Origin: Hoplostethus atlanticus
Lineage: Eukaryota > Chordata > Actinopteri > Trachichthyiformes > Trachichthyidae
DNA length: 64,000 nt
NCBI GenBank assembly: GCA_034670405.1
Contig: JAXDDX010000061.1
Location: 1,117,501 to 1,181,500 of the forward strand
Direction: 5' to 3'
Under the pieces are notes generated by a model that was not told the DNA's origin, searched no databases, and saw only the letters and a list, made by a program, of their open reading frames with translations. Both the position numbers and the translations under genes were made by a program. Shown piece by piece: positions 1-10,634 of the stretch (positions are counted from its first letter, which is position 1; each line of letters opens with the position of its first letter).

Positions 1-2
1 TG

Positions 3-3000
3 ACCCCACCCAAAGAACCGTTCTCCCCCGTTTCAAATCAGCCTCTAAAATCAATTTCAACTATTCTAAATGAGCCCAAAGAACTGAAGTCTTACATTCA
101 AGCTCAACCCTTGAACTCCTCGACCCCCTTGTTTCCATCTCGTCCCAAAGAGCCGTTCTGCCGGGTCGTAAGTCGAGACGGCAACAGGGTTCTGCTGTGG
201 CCGACGGAGATGATCAGCTATACCAAAACTGTGCCCTCTATCTCCTACAGTGTCAACCCTCTGCTGTATGACTTCAGAGCACACAACAGGGGCAAGGAGG
301 TGGAGGAGAAGGAGAGGGAGGGAGGGGTAGAGGAAGGGAGAAAAAGAGGGCTGGAGGAAGGAAGAGAAAAGAGAGTCGAACAACCCAACGGCCGAGAGAG
401 GCGCGAGGGGATGGAGCAAGGAAGGGAGGAGAAGAGAAAGGAAAGGAAGGAAGAGGATGAAGGAGACGAAGGGGGACTAGCAGAAAAGGCTGTGGAACTT
501 GGACCCCGTGGTAGTCATGGCGATGCAGTTCCGGAACGCTCCCGTTGCCACGATGAAGGGGTTCTAAATATCGTTCCCGCTTCTACAGAACTCCATCTTG
601 CACCGACGCTAGGCAGCAGCGGCCTTCAAAAAGTAGGCAGGAGGAGGAGAAGGAAGAGAAGAGGCGGAGCAAAGAGAGGAATGAGGAGGAGGGGGAGGAG
701 GAAGAGGGGAGAGGAGACAGACAGAAAGGACCAGGAGAGAGGAAGAAGGCTATTAAGTAGTCTTCCTGTGAATCAGACGTTTCACGGAAGAGGAGAAGCG
801 AAGATGAAAAGAGAGGGCACAGAAAATGAGGACAGGAGAGAAAAAAGGCTATTAAGTAATCTTCTGATGCATCGGCCGGTGGGAGGGAAAGAAAAGAGGA
901 TGAGAGGAGAGGAGGGAAGGATAAGAGGACAGCAGACAGAAAGCGAGACGGCAGGTAGGAATGACGAGAAGGGAAGAGGGCTATTAAGTAATCTTCCCGT
1001 GAATCGCTGTAATCGCTGTAACCAGCTGTGTCTGCAGGTGAAAAGGGAGGCAAGCCAGCATCAATCCCAGCAATCAGGCTCCGCGTGGGGCCAGGGGCTC
1101 AGAAAGCTCCACGGCAGGGGTACAGCATGTAACTCAGTGATTAGCTCCGTCCCTGGGTCTGTTACGGAGACGGCATGCTGTCTTGCAATTACGCCCGACC
1201 CTGCTCAGAACGAAAGAGAGACAGGGGAGATACACAAAGATACACGAGAAGGATTGAAGGAGAGGCGGAGAGATGAGGAGCAAAGGAATTCGAGCGGGGG
1301 AGAGATTAGCAGGCCTGTTCAGCAGGCTAAAGAAATAGCGTGTAACCTAGCGATTAGCGGTGTTCCTTCAACCTGTAGAGAAGCAGCATGTGATTCAGAA
1401 ATTTGTCTTGTCTCTACACCTTACGGAGAAACAGCATGTGATCCAGCGATTAGCCTTGTCCCTGCTTCCTTTAGTGAAACAGCATGTAGTAAAAGACAAA
1501 CAACCCCTGCAGGACACAGCAATCCAGTGTTTAGCCAGGCCCCACACGGCTCTGCACAACAGATAGAAAAAGAACCAAGCCTTGGATCAATTCGCACAGA
1601 CCCTGCCCTCCCCGGCACTGCGATGTCACAGGAAGTGATGTCAAAGGCAGCTGTCACAATCGGGAAGAGGAAGAGGGTACTGCATGAGGGTGGGCCAACA
1701 CATAAGAAGAAAAGGAAAAGGGGGAGGAGACAAATGAGAGGCGCCAATGGTGTTTCAAGCACCAACGAGAAGAGGGAGCACACCGAGACAGTCCATCAGC
1801 AGAGTGCTTGGGTTGGGTTAACCTCTGAGTCCTGCGGCGTCCCAGAGTCTACAGAAGGCCTGAAGCTCGACAACCGGCAATACAACATGACTGACAAACG
1901 TTTGAATGACTGCCAAACCTTTGACACAACGCCGGGAGAGAGAGAAGACTACAGGACTCAGAGAAATACTGAGCACCACGCCCTTTACGGGACGAAATAC
2001 TGTCAGTGCCATAACACAGATAACAGCATGGGAACATTATCTATTGGTTGCCATACCTGGAACACTACTGACAAACTCAATAACTACTGCAACTATGATG
2101 ACAATAACAAGAGCAATGGCAGAGCTATTGACTACAGCCAATTTTGCTCTGGTCCCACTGGGAGAGAGAAATGGGACTGCTGGACAGACAAGCTTTTAAA
2201 TGACTGTCATATCTGTAACACTCATGACAAAAATAATGACCACTGTTATTGCAATGACAAGGGTAACAAGAGTGATAAACCTTCTAGTGAATATAACACC
2301 TGTAACACTACTGACCCTGCCTCTGCTCACTGTAATAACAGGTGTGACACAACTACCACTGACAGCCACGCCTGTAACGCTGATGACAATTCTACTGACG
2401 GCCGTCTTTGTAACATCAAGGACAAACATCACCACCGTTACTGTAATGACGCAAGTACCAAGAGTGACAAACTCAATGCTCACCATAGCTGTCAAACGGA
2501 CAAGCCTATCGATCACTCCAGTAATGCAAGTAACAGGAGTGACATAACTACAAAGCGGGACCATACCTGTAACAGCGATGACAAACCTGATGACCATTGT
2601 CGGTGGTACTCTTGTTCCACTGTGGGTGATGGAGAAAACTGCAGGGCTGAGCAACTCTCTACTGATTGCCATACCTGTAACGGTGATGACAAACATACTG
2701 ACCACTGTCAATGTAATACGAGAACAAAGAATGAGAAACTTACTAATGACTGTCATTCCAGTAACGCTAGTGACAAAACTGTTGATTGTGGTTACTGCAA
2801 TAACGGGAGTGAGAAATCTCTTGCTGACAGCCATGAGGACCACAATCAAGTTGCTGATTGTAATAACTGTCATGGTATTGATCGCAGCGACTGTAATAAG
2901 TCCAGAATTGGTAGTGATGATATTGACAGCGGCCAGCGCAATCCTTTTAAGAATAACGATAATCATGATATTGATCCTATTGACTGTGTTAGGTTCACTG

Positions 3001-3704
3001 ACGCTATTGATGATATTGACTGCGGGGCTGGAAATGGCATGGAAGCTGTTCCACCGAAGGGCATACACGATGACCCGAGGGAGCAGGAAAGAGAGGTGGA
3101 GAAAGAGAAAGACAGGGAAAGAAGGGAGGAGAAAGAGAGGGAGGAGGAGGAGAAAGAGAAGGAGATGAGAGAAGTGAAACAGATGGAGAGAAGCAAGGCA
3201 AAGGAGAGAGAGGAAGAGAGGGAAAGGGAGTGGGAGAGAAGAAAGGAGAAAGCAGATAGGGACAGGGAGAGGAGGAAGGAGAGAGAGATAGAAAATGAGA
3301 GGAGTCTGAAGAGGCCTTGTTTTCCCCATAGCCTTCCTCCCTCCTGCATTCCCCTCCACGCTCCTCTCCTCCTCCCACCCTCCCTCTCCTCCTCTTCCTC
3401 TTTCTCCTTTCATCACACCATCATCCAGCACCACCTCTCCCTCCTTCCCCCACCCTCGCACTTCACCGTCCCCACTTACCCTCACCTTCTGCCCGCCTTC
3501 TCGCCCCACATTTCTCGTCTCACTCTTTCTCCTCCCCCTGCTCCTCCTCTCCCTCCCTCGTTCTACCCCTCATCCCCCCTCCCTCTCCTGGACCCCCCTG
3601 GTCCATATCCCTTAGCGACAACTTTTCACCCGGTGCAGGGTCACCACCCTTCTCTGTATCCCCAGCCTCACCCTGCGGTCTTGCCATTGCAGGTGTTGTT
3701 CTGA
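3..3704 (+). CDS. znf804a: ZNF804-family protein (probably znf804a), last coding exon, 5' partial
   Basis: The frame is open from the left edge (first whole codon at base 3) to TGA at 3702-3704, giving 1233 residues with no internal stop. The real start and the N-terminal zinc finger lie outside the window; in ZNF804A/B one giant last exon carries most of the protein, which fits. Bases 198-281 encode WPTEMISYTKTVPSISYSVN followed by PLLYDF, which I recognise as the conserved block shared by ZNF804A and ZNF804B. Then come a Glu/Arg/Lys-rich stretch (about 283-480), three LLSxLPVN-like repeats (about 750-1005), five TACxxAIS-like repeats (about 1125-1490), a long Cys/His/Asp/Asn-rich degenerate repeat field (about 1880-2960), an Arg/Glu coiled-coil-like run (3078-3300) and a Pro/Leu/His-rich C-terminus ending PLQVLF. 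ZNF804A is a nuclear protein linked to gene regulation and RNA processing; its biochemical role is poorly defined. The A over B choice rests on zc3h15 being the next gene. znf804b or a gpatch8-like relative is the alternative. Confidence 0.72.
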   Translation, partial: TPPKEPFSPVSNQPLKSISTILNEPKELKSYIQAQPLNSSTPLFPSRPKEPFCRVVSRDGNRVLLWPTEMISYTKTVPSISYSVNPLLYDFRAHNRGKEVEEKEREGGVEEGRKRGLEEGREKRVEQPNGRERREGMEQGREEKRKERKEEDEGDEGGLAEKAVELGPRGSHGDAVPERSRCHDEGVLNIVPASTELHLAPTLGSSGLQKVGRRRRRKRRGGAKRGMRRRGRRKRGEETDRKDQERGRRLLSSLPVNQTFHGRGEAKMKREGTENEDRREKRLLSNLLMHRPVGGKEKRMRGEEGRIRGQQTESETAGRNDEKGRGLLSNLPVNRCNRCNQLCLQVKREASQHQSQQSGSAWGQGLRKLHGRGTACNSVISSVPGSVTETACCLAITPDPAQNERETGEIHKDTREGLKERRRDEEQRNSSGGEISRPVQQAKEIACNLAISGVPSTCREAACDSEICLVSTPYGETACDPAISLVPASFSETACSKRQTTPAGHSNPVFSQAPHGSAQQIEKEPSLGSIRTDPALPGTAMSQEVMSKAAVTIGKRKRVLHEGGPTHKKKRKRGRRQMRGANGVSSTNEKREHTETVHQQSAWVGLTSESCGVPESTEGLKLDNRQYNMTDKRLNDCQTFDTTPGEREDYRTQRNTEHHALYGTKYCQCHNTDNSMGTLSIGCHTWNTTDKLNNYCNYDDNNKSNGRAIDYSQFCSGPTGREKWDCWTDKLLNDCHICNTHDKNNDHCYCNDKGNKSDKPSSEYNTCNTTDPASAHCNNRCDTTTTDSHACNADDNSTDGRLCNIKDKHHHRYCNDASTKSDKLNAHHSCQTDKPIDHSSNASNRSDITTKRDHTCNSDDKPDDHCRWYSCSTVGDGENCRAEQLSTDCHTCNGDDKHTDHCQCNTRTKNEKLTNDCHSSNASDKTVDCGYCNNGSEKSLADSHEDHNQVADCNNCHGIDRSDCNKSRIGSDDIDSGQRNPFKNNDNHDIDPIDCVRFTDAIDDIDCGAGNGMEAVPPKGIHDDPREQEREVEKEKDRERREEKEREEEEKEKEMREVKQMERSKAKEREEEREREWERRKEKADRDRERRKEREIENERSLKRPCFPHSLPPSCIPLHAPLLLPPSLSSSSSFSFHHTIIQHHLSLLPPPSHFTVPTYPHLLPAFSPHISRLTLSPPPAPPLPPSFYPSSPLPLLDPPGPYPLATTFHPVQGHHPSLYPQPHPAVLPLQVLF

Positions 3705-3811
3705 GGGAAAGAAAACTATAAAAAGGTATATTTTGAAAAGTTGTGTACTGGTTGAAAGCAGCTTTTAAGTGTCATTACCTGCAGTGTAAGAATAAAATAA
3801 GTGAGAATAAA
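3705..3811 (+). promoter_or_regulatory. Likely 3' UTR start and poly(A) signals of the znf804a-like gene
   Basis: Two AATAAA hexamers occur shortly after the stop codon, at 3791-3796 and 3806-3811. They give a plausible short 3' UTR, although later sites cannot be excluded. This is inference from motif and position only. Confidence 0.4.
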
Positions 3812-4102
3812 TGTGAGTCTAGGCCCTCGGTTTCTCAAAACCAACCTCCAGCAACCTCATCATCTCACACAAATGCTCCAACTGAGAAAGCGATGGCTAA
3901 TTATCTTCATCAGTCGCAATCTCAGTCAAAATGAGCCTCAGGTGTGCAGCCAGCGGGATTACGGAGAGGATGCACAGCTGGGCTTGTTTCCGTCAGCAGA
4001 AATCAGTTGCTCATAGAAATCAGTTGCAACTCCTGTTTTGCATTTTAAACCAATGATTTGCCTGCAAGACATGTTTGAAATTTTAAACTGTAGTTTGGGA
4101 CT

Positions 4103-4437
4103 TTAAAGGCGAAATCCACCCTCAGATGCAACACTGTTCGATATCATCACTCTGTAATGTTCAGTGCATTCGTCGAGTTATTTTGTGATGAAGTGTTGGA
4201 ATCTATTTTTCTACATTTCCCAGATTGTAGGTGGAGAGAGGTGGCAGGTAGGTGACACCAAAACAGACATTTACCATTGATGTTTTAGATTGTTGACAAC
4301 ATTTCTGCTATCAAACTCCATTGTAAATGCGCTGGAAATATCACAAGGTGACACATTGTGTATCTGTGGGAAGGAAAATACTCAATCAAACAACAAAATG
4401 ACCGTTAAAGTGTTTTCGGGTGGATTTCTCCCTTTAA
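4103..4437 (-). mobile_element. TTAA-flanked MITE, copy A (335 bp)
   Basis: Both ends carry TTAA and imperfect inverted termini: TTAAAGGCGAAATCCACCC at the left, and GGGTGGATTTCTCCCTTTAA at the right, which is its near reverse complement. The interior matches, in reverse orientation, the elements at about 20238-20791 and 33807-35913. TTAA duplication is typical of piggyBac-type insertion, so a piggyBac-related MITE is the best guess. It has no coding capacity. Confidence 0.65.
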
Positions 4438-6402
4438 GCTATGGGTTGGGACCCAACAACATCTGGATAAGGCTTAGATGAACACTACTTCTTTGTTCAG
4501 ATACTCTACCATCAGGTTAAGCAGAAATACAAACAACAAAACATGAATGCACTGCATTGTCATAGCTCCAGAGACCTGACCACACAATGCTCACACTGTC
4601 AGAGGTGTGAATCGCAGGAGCAACAACTGGGAAAGCGACAAAAAAATCGACAAGGTTTTTATTACATTTAGCCCCAGCTAAATGAACTGAACATATTTAG
4701 AATTTTAGGGTGTTAGTCCAACATTTACACAGTGTTTCTTAGACTAGTCTACTACCCTTTCCTAGTTAACAAGGAAATTACATTGTTTATCCATCCCAAA
4801 GACCATAGATTGTTCAAATTGAACAACAATGCAAAAATTGGGCAAAAACTTATTTTTTGGGGCCCAGCTTTACCCTCACAAATCTAAAACGGTAGATGGC
4901 CTTTCAAAAGATTTTGGTAGTGTTCAATCCCAGAAATGAATAGACATTGTTTGGCCTTCACGGTTTTCAGTAGCAGCCCAGTTAGCCTCGTAATCCTGCC
5001 CAGTAACCATGGTGACGTCATGGAAACCATTGTCACATATGTCACATATCTAGAGGCTGTAAGTGCAAGTTGTCATTTCGTGTCATTTAGCGTGCCAAAG
5101 AGTAGCATCTCTATCATTCAAGATGCTTCAACTAGCATCACCTTTGTGAATTTGATCTTTTAGTTACTTTTAATATCGATATTCACTAATTAAATGCTAA
5201 CGATCGTGGAAAACATTCAAATTATTACAATTTTCATAGCGTTGCATTGAATAGTTATGATCTTTGTTATTGTTCAGGTAACATGCGTTCAGTCAGGCAG
5301 CATGTGATCAGCATGGTTAGCTAATCAAAGCATCAGATAGCTAGCTAATGTCTGTTGCAGTCTCCTTTCCCAAATGATTGACATTTAGCAGCGTTAGCTA
5401 GCAGCGTTGATAGAAAAAGTAATTGAAGCACGAAAATTCACAAAGGAGATTCTAGTTGATGTATTTTATTTCATGGAACAGAACGTAGTATAGCTCGTAA
5501 GCCTCTGCGTAGCAAACCCCATTCATATTTTCCATTTTTAGATTTTGGTGAAATAGTGAAAATTTTGCAGCCTACAACGTTACATCAGACTTTGGCTCTC
5601 TGTGCTTCCTAGAAGTAAACGACATGAGACCCATATCACAACCATGACAAACTCGATCTGTGGCTTTAGTTCAGCTTTGGTTCAGCTTGTGTACGAGACA
5701 TGAGCGGAATCATGTTTAGCTGCTGTTACCACATGAAATCTATTTTCTTCCCGTTTAGACAGCCATGAAAACATCAGCTCTGTCCCACAGGGAGCTTAAA
5801 ATCAGATTTTCAGTATAAAGGTATCTTTTGTTAATTATGATCACATGTAAAAACGTCATTTAAAACCATGATGTAAATTAGAAAATGCTATTAGATGTAT
5901 TTTTGTAGAAAAGGTTTTGTATCTCTGATGCTATTTTCGCCTGGTAAATGAACTCCCCACCCCACCTTGCTAAATTCCTTGACAGAAGTTTTGAAACAAT
6001 TTGCCCAGTGATCAGTACGAGGTCTAAACAAAGATGTAGCGAGACACTGATATTATCAGCTATTGTTTCTCAACTTCATACCCACGGATATTATCAGTGC
6101 TCATACAGTAGATGATATGAAATCCATAGAGAAAAGATAATTATTCTGGAAACAAAGTCTGTTAAAATGGAAATAAATAAGTAATGTTGATATAAGAGCA
6201 TCTTGTCGTCACTATTTTCCTTTAAACATCTAGTGAACAATGCCAGAAAATAACATGCTTTGGCAAAAAGTCCATATCAGCAGACAAATCTATAAATTGG
6301 TAAGTCATCCGCCATGTTTCCTGTGATTCTCCCCTTGGTTTTGTCTAATAAAGCAGAAAAAAGACACACATACTTCTCCCTAGGCTGATCAGATGCTTTG
6401 AG

Positions 6403-6454
<52 letters not shown>

Positions 6455-6560
6455 CGAGTGAGAGAGAGTTTATCCAGCGGGCCTACATACAGCTGGGACC
6501 ATCATGGTCAGTGATTAAAATAGCGTCAAAACTCAACATGTTCAACACCCGAGGCTTTTT

Positions 6561-6593
<33 letters not shown>

Positions 6594-9215
6594 GTATTCA
6601 GGGTTGGAAGTGAGGAAAGCAATGTAACAGGTCAATTTAACTTTATTGCCATATCAACTGTCTCCAGTAATTTGCTTTGATGACCTTTAAAGGACAGAAA
6701 ACATGACAATAAAACTAAACTACGCGTGGAATTAGCTTAAAAAAGCGCACTGTGATTTTAGCACCTTGCTTCCAGCTGCGTCCACAACGTTTGCCAAGCA
6801 TATGAAGTCCATGGATTCAACTTTCACTTGAGAAAGAAATGCTCTCATGACTTTGTAGACACATACACTTAAAAATCTGATCTCTGGCTCTGGTGTTCTG
6901 CTTCTTGTTCCATAAAATCTGAGCATGTTTTGTTGTCTGTCTCAGCCCAAAGAGAGCGAAGGCAGCCATGACGGCTCAATGTGAAGAGCTTTGTCTCTTT
7001 CCTCTGGATTTCCAGTAAGGTTGATGGAAGTCTTGACCCGGGGAGGTGCTTTATGGTGCGTGACATAATAGCCTTTCACCACTTGTTGACTCCTCGGTGT
7101 ACCACAGACGGTACATTATGGCTGCTTACTTGCATTATCCATTGAAAGCAGTATACTTCCGACTTCCTGACCAAATCAGCCACTTGCTTATTACGAACCC
7201 GAGTGCTTTAATGTATGTCATGACATTTCGGTGTATTTTTCATCTTTTCCAGTCAGTAGGTAATCTCTCAGCAGAACTGAGCTCACCAAGGGAGGATGCT
7301 TTCCGCTGCCTTCCCTTTACCATGCTGCATAATGTAATCATACAACACAACAGAGGCATTACATGGCTCATAACAGACGTCAATGCCGACGTGTCACGAA
7401 GGAGTTAAAGGCAGTGCATCTGCACGGTGCAAAAAAACAGTGAAGTGCAGTATATTAGTGCAGGTGAATTCCGAAATACTTAAAAACAATCGACTCGGCT
7501 TTCATGAGCTGAAGGGCTGGATGGCCCCGGGGAACGTGCTACTCCAAAATCGTTTTGTTCTGGACTTAATGCTTCTCAGCCTCCTGCCAGAGAGGAAGGC
7601 TACAAACAGAGGAAAAGCTGGGTGGAGGGAGGCGGGGGGGTTGGGGTGAGGGTGGAGGGGGGAGGTGGGCGGTACTGTGGTCTTTGAGGCATTACGGTGC
7701 ATGCATGTGGCATACAGAGACGGGCTGGATGGTCGGTTGTGACTATGCAGAATGGGCTACCATCTCCTTTCATGGGAAATCAGACTCCCAGGACAGACTG
7801 GAGAGAAACAAGACAAAGCGATAACATTTGTTCTAATATTTTTGATCACTACTGCTAGTGTACAGAAATGGGTCATGGCTGCCAGAGACACATCAGACAT
7901 TTTAACTTGTCTGAGTCGGTGCAATCTCTGATGGGCCTTTTTCACCGCGCTGTCAACGCTGTTCTCCAATTTCAAAGCCGACGATATTGTTGTGCTGTGG
8001 AGCTCTAAAGTTCTTAGGTTTTCCACTTGCTGTTCATTTATGATGACTGATTGTATCTCAGCTTTCATACACCTGAAAGTCACCATTTATTGTGTTGTGC
8101 TTGTTGCCTCTCTGCTGCCCTGACTTCATTCTTCATCACCCGTAATCAGTCCGGCAATCATCTGCAACGTATCATCTGCAAGCTTAGACAACTTTATAGA
8201 TTCACCCTGGGATACTCAACCACTTGGAGACAAAAAGGACAACAGAGGGGAGAGGAAGCAGCCTCGAGTGTTTTCGACCCACCCTGACCACCTCTTTTTT
8301 TTCCCCCATGAGAGGAAAATCCAGTTACTGCCTGGTTCTTATTCAAATTCATGAATCTGAAAAGAGTTTCTGGGGCTGCGATTGATTTGAAATTGAGCTG
8401 AAGTCCAAAAAAAACGAAATTGCTTGCATGTTTGAGGATTTTTTGATTTGGCCAATCAAAATGAAAAAGCTCCCACACTCTCCAATGCAACAAACCAACC
8501 TTTTTACAGGCAAGCTGTCAGGGTAATGGAACAATATACAATATTATATTACAGGGTAATACAAACAATATACGTGTTACCTGGCTGGTCTTATAGGGGA
8601 CAACAGAGGTGTATAATCAACAACGTCACATGACCAAAAGCCACTTTGTTAAAGAAATGGCAAACATAGAAATCCCATCCACACAATCTAGAGAGAAAGG
8701 ACATTTACAGTTTAAACAGAAAACAGAAGTATTCAATAGAAATACAAAGAAAACAATAGAAAACGCAATGGAAATTCAAATTACATCCACAAAATCGATA
8801 GAAATTCACTTCAGCACATCACAGCAGTATCGATCAACTGTACGACGATATCACTCTCAGTCATAAATATGATCGCACCAGAAGATATCACACGCTTAAC
8901 AGTATAACTGAGATTATCCTGAAACGTCACTGACATCACAACCTCTGATCTTGTGGGAATCAATATGTGTATACACAATATTCACATTAATGAGATGGAG
9001 AAGAAAGAAGAACAAGCACAAAAACAGAATTTGGGTGATGTTGGACCCATGTGGGCTTTTTCAGTAGAGTTGGAGGTGAGTAGGCTTCATGAAAAAGAAG
9101 GTAATGGTAGGTAGGATAGTAACATATTTATTGTAGGAGTTCACAAATTATTATTGCTAAATTATTATCATCATTATTATCATTAATATAACTCATTGGC
9201 TATTGGCGTCTGTGA
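4438..9215. other. Gene-free stretch
   Basis: No ORF here has recognisable protein similarity. It is AT-rich intergenic DNA with two (GT)n-type microsatellites near 6.4 and 6.6 kb. I see no splice-consistent exon and no RNA gene. Confidence 0.6.
6405..6455. repeat. (GT)n(GA)n microsatellite
   Basis: A run of about 17 GT units passes directly into GA units. A second shorter, interrupted GT tract lies at about 6561-6596. Confidence 0.95.
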
Positions 9216-9219
9216 TCCC

Positions 9220-9640
9220 CACACACTCAGGACCAGACTTTGGGTTGTAAACACCAAATGTTTGACATGATCAGGGGATTCTCAGATCAGTCTGCGAGTC
9301 AATCAATATGTTTAAGATTGAATCTGTCTTCTTACTAGCAGATCATCTGTTCCGACCATCAATCCTGACCAAGCCTCAGATTGGGGATTCCCCTCCCAAA
9401 TGTCGGGATGCTCAAATCAGCTTGATAATCCTAGTGTGTCCCCCACCTGAGGGCTTAGGTAGAGTGTGCTTCAATAAAAGGGTTTTCCAATGAGGAACGC
9501 TTAGACCAAAAATACTCAGACACTCTGAAGGAGGCTGTGTTACGGCGGCAACACACTAGAAGAGAATCTGGCTGATTTCATCTGCGTTTTCAAGATCGGT
9601 TGGGATTTTTTAATCCGTCTAGTGTGTTGCATTAGCTTTA
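9220..9640. mobile_element. MITE-like repeat ending in a hairpin
   Basis: GCAACACACTAGA at 9548-9560 is the inverted complement of the sequence at 9618-9630, forming a 13-bp stem around a 57-base spacer. Upstream (about 9216-9450), ACACTCAGG and CTAGTGTGT-like words recur beside GATTNGGGATT-like words in both orientations. This is the usual look of a foldback MITE. The left boundary is approximate and the family was not identified. Confidence 0.4.
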
Positions 9641-10603
9641 TACGCTGCAGCAAAATAAATCAGTGAATTGTAAGTATGTCTTACTCTTCAGTTTTTGGAT
9701 GTAGTAGCATATTTCTTAATCTGGAGATACCGTTTGCCAGGGGGAAGTCTCTGGAACAAGCGGTGGCTGGGATTGGTGGGATCAGCCGATGATCTCCCCG
9801 GCACGCCTCCTTGCCAGGAGTCATTCAGGTAGGACACGGGGGAGGTGACTGGGGAGGTGACTGTCAGTGATCCTCTCTGCTGGCCAGCTGCTGCGCCACA
9901 GTTTGCCCTTGGCTTGGTCAAACGTATCAGTGAACCAGACAGCTACGATTGATTCTATCTGTGTAGAACTGAAATAATACTGCCCTTGTCCGTGTGACTG
10001 TTAGGTATAAACAAAAAATGACAGACTAGCTGCCTAAATACCTCCATGACAGATGTATGTCGTGTACGTCACCTTGAACATGAACTGAATTAAAGTCGCC
10101 TGCTGCAGCTTTGAAAACACAAATTCAATCAAATTATAGATAATTTGGAAAAAAGGTAGTTGGTTTCCTGAGAAATAAGTGTTTTTTTACAGAATTGATA
10201 TAAATGAGAATAACACCATTGAAATGACTTTCTGTAAAAAGGAATAGAAATGAATCCGATGAAACAACTGACTTAGAAGTAAACCAAGTAACCCAATTCA
10301 TAAATAATCCAATTTGCTATATTCTTGTTTCATATTCTGTATTCTGCTGTACTCAATTACTATTTGCTGCTGCAACAACCCAATTTTCCCCAAAGGATCA
10401 TTAAAGTTTCATCTTATTTTCTCATCTTATCTTAGGGTTAGGGTGACTGATAGTAATTTGAAATGGATAACAGAGTGCTCTGTAAGTAACCTTCCCCACC
10501 GTGTGTGTGTCTGTATTAATAGTCTGTTTAACCAATACAGCACTATACTGGGGGAAGAAGGATAGACAGTCAACCTGCTGGCTGCAGCCTCTCCTTCTAT
10601 GTA

Positions 10604-10634
<31 letters not shown>

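Noticed and set aside
2196-3509. 437-residue ORF on the minus strand
   Set aside because: It lies wholly inside the znf804a-like exon. It reflects the low-complexity GA-rich and repeat composition of the sense gene, and its translation is Val/Thr/Ile- and Leu/Ser-rich with no known domain.
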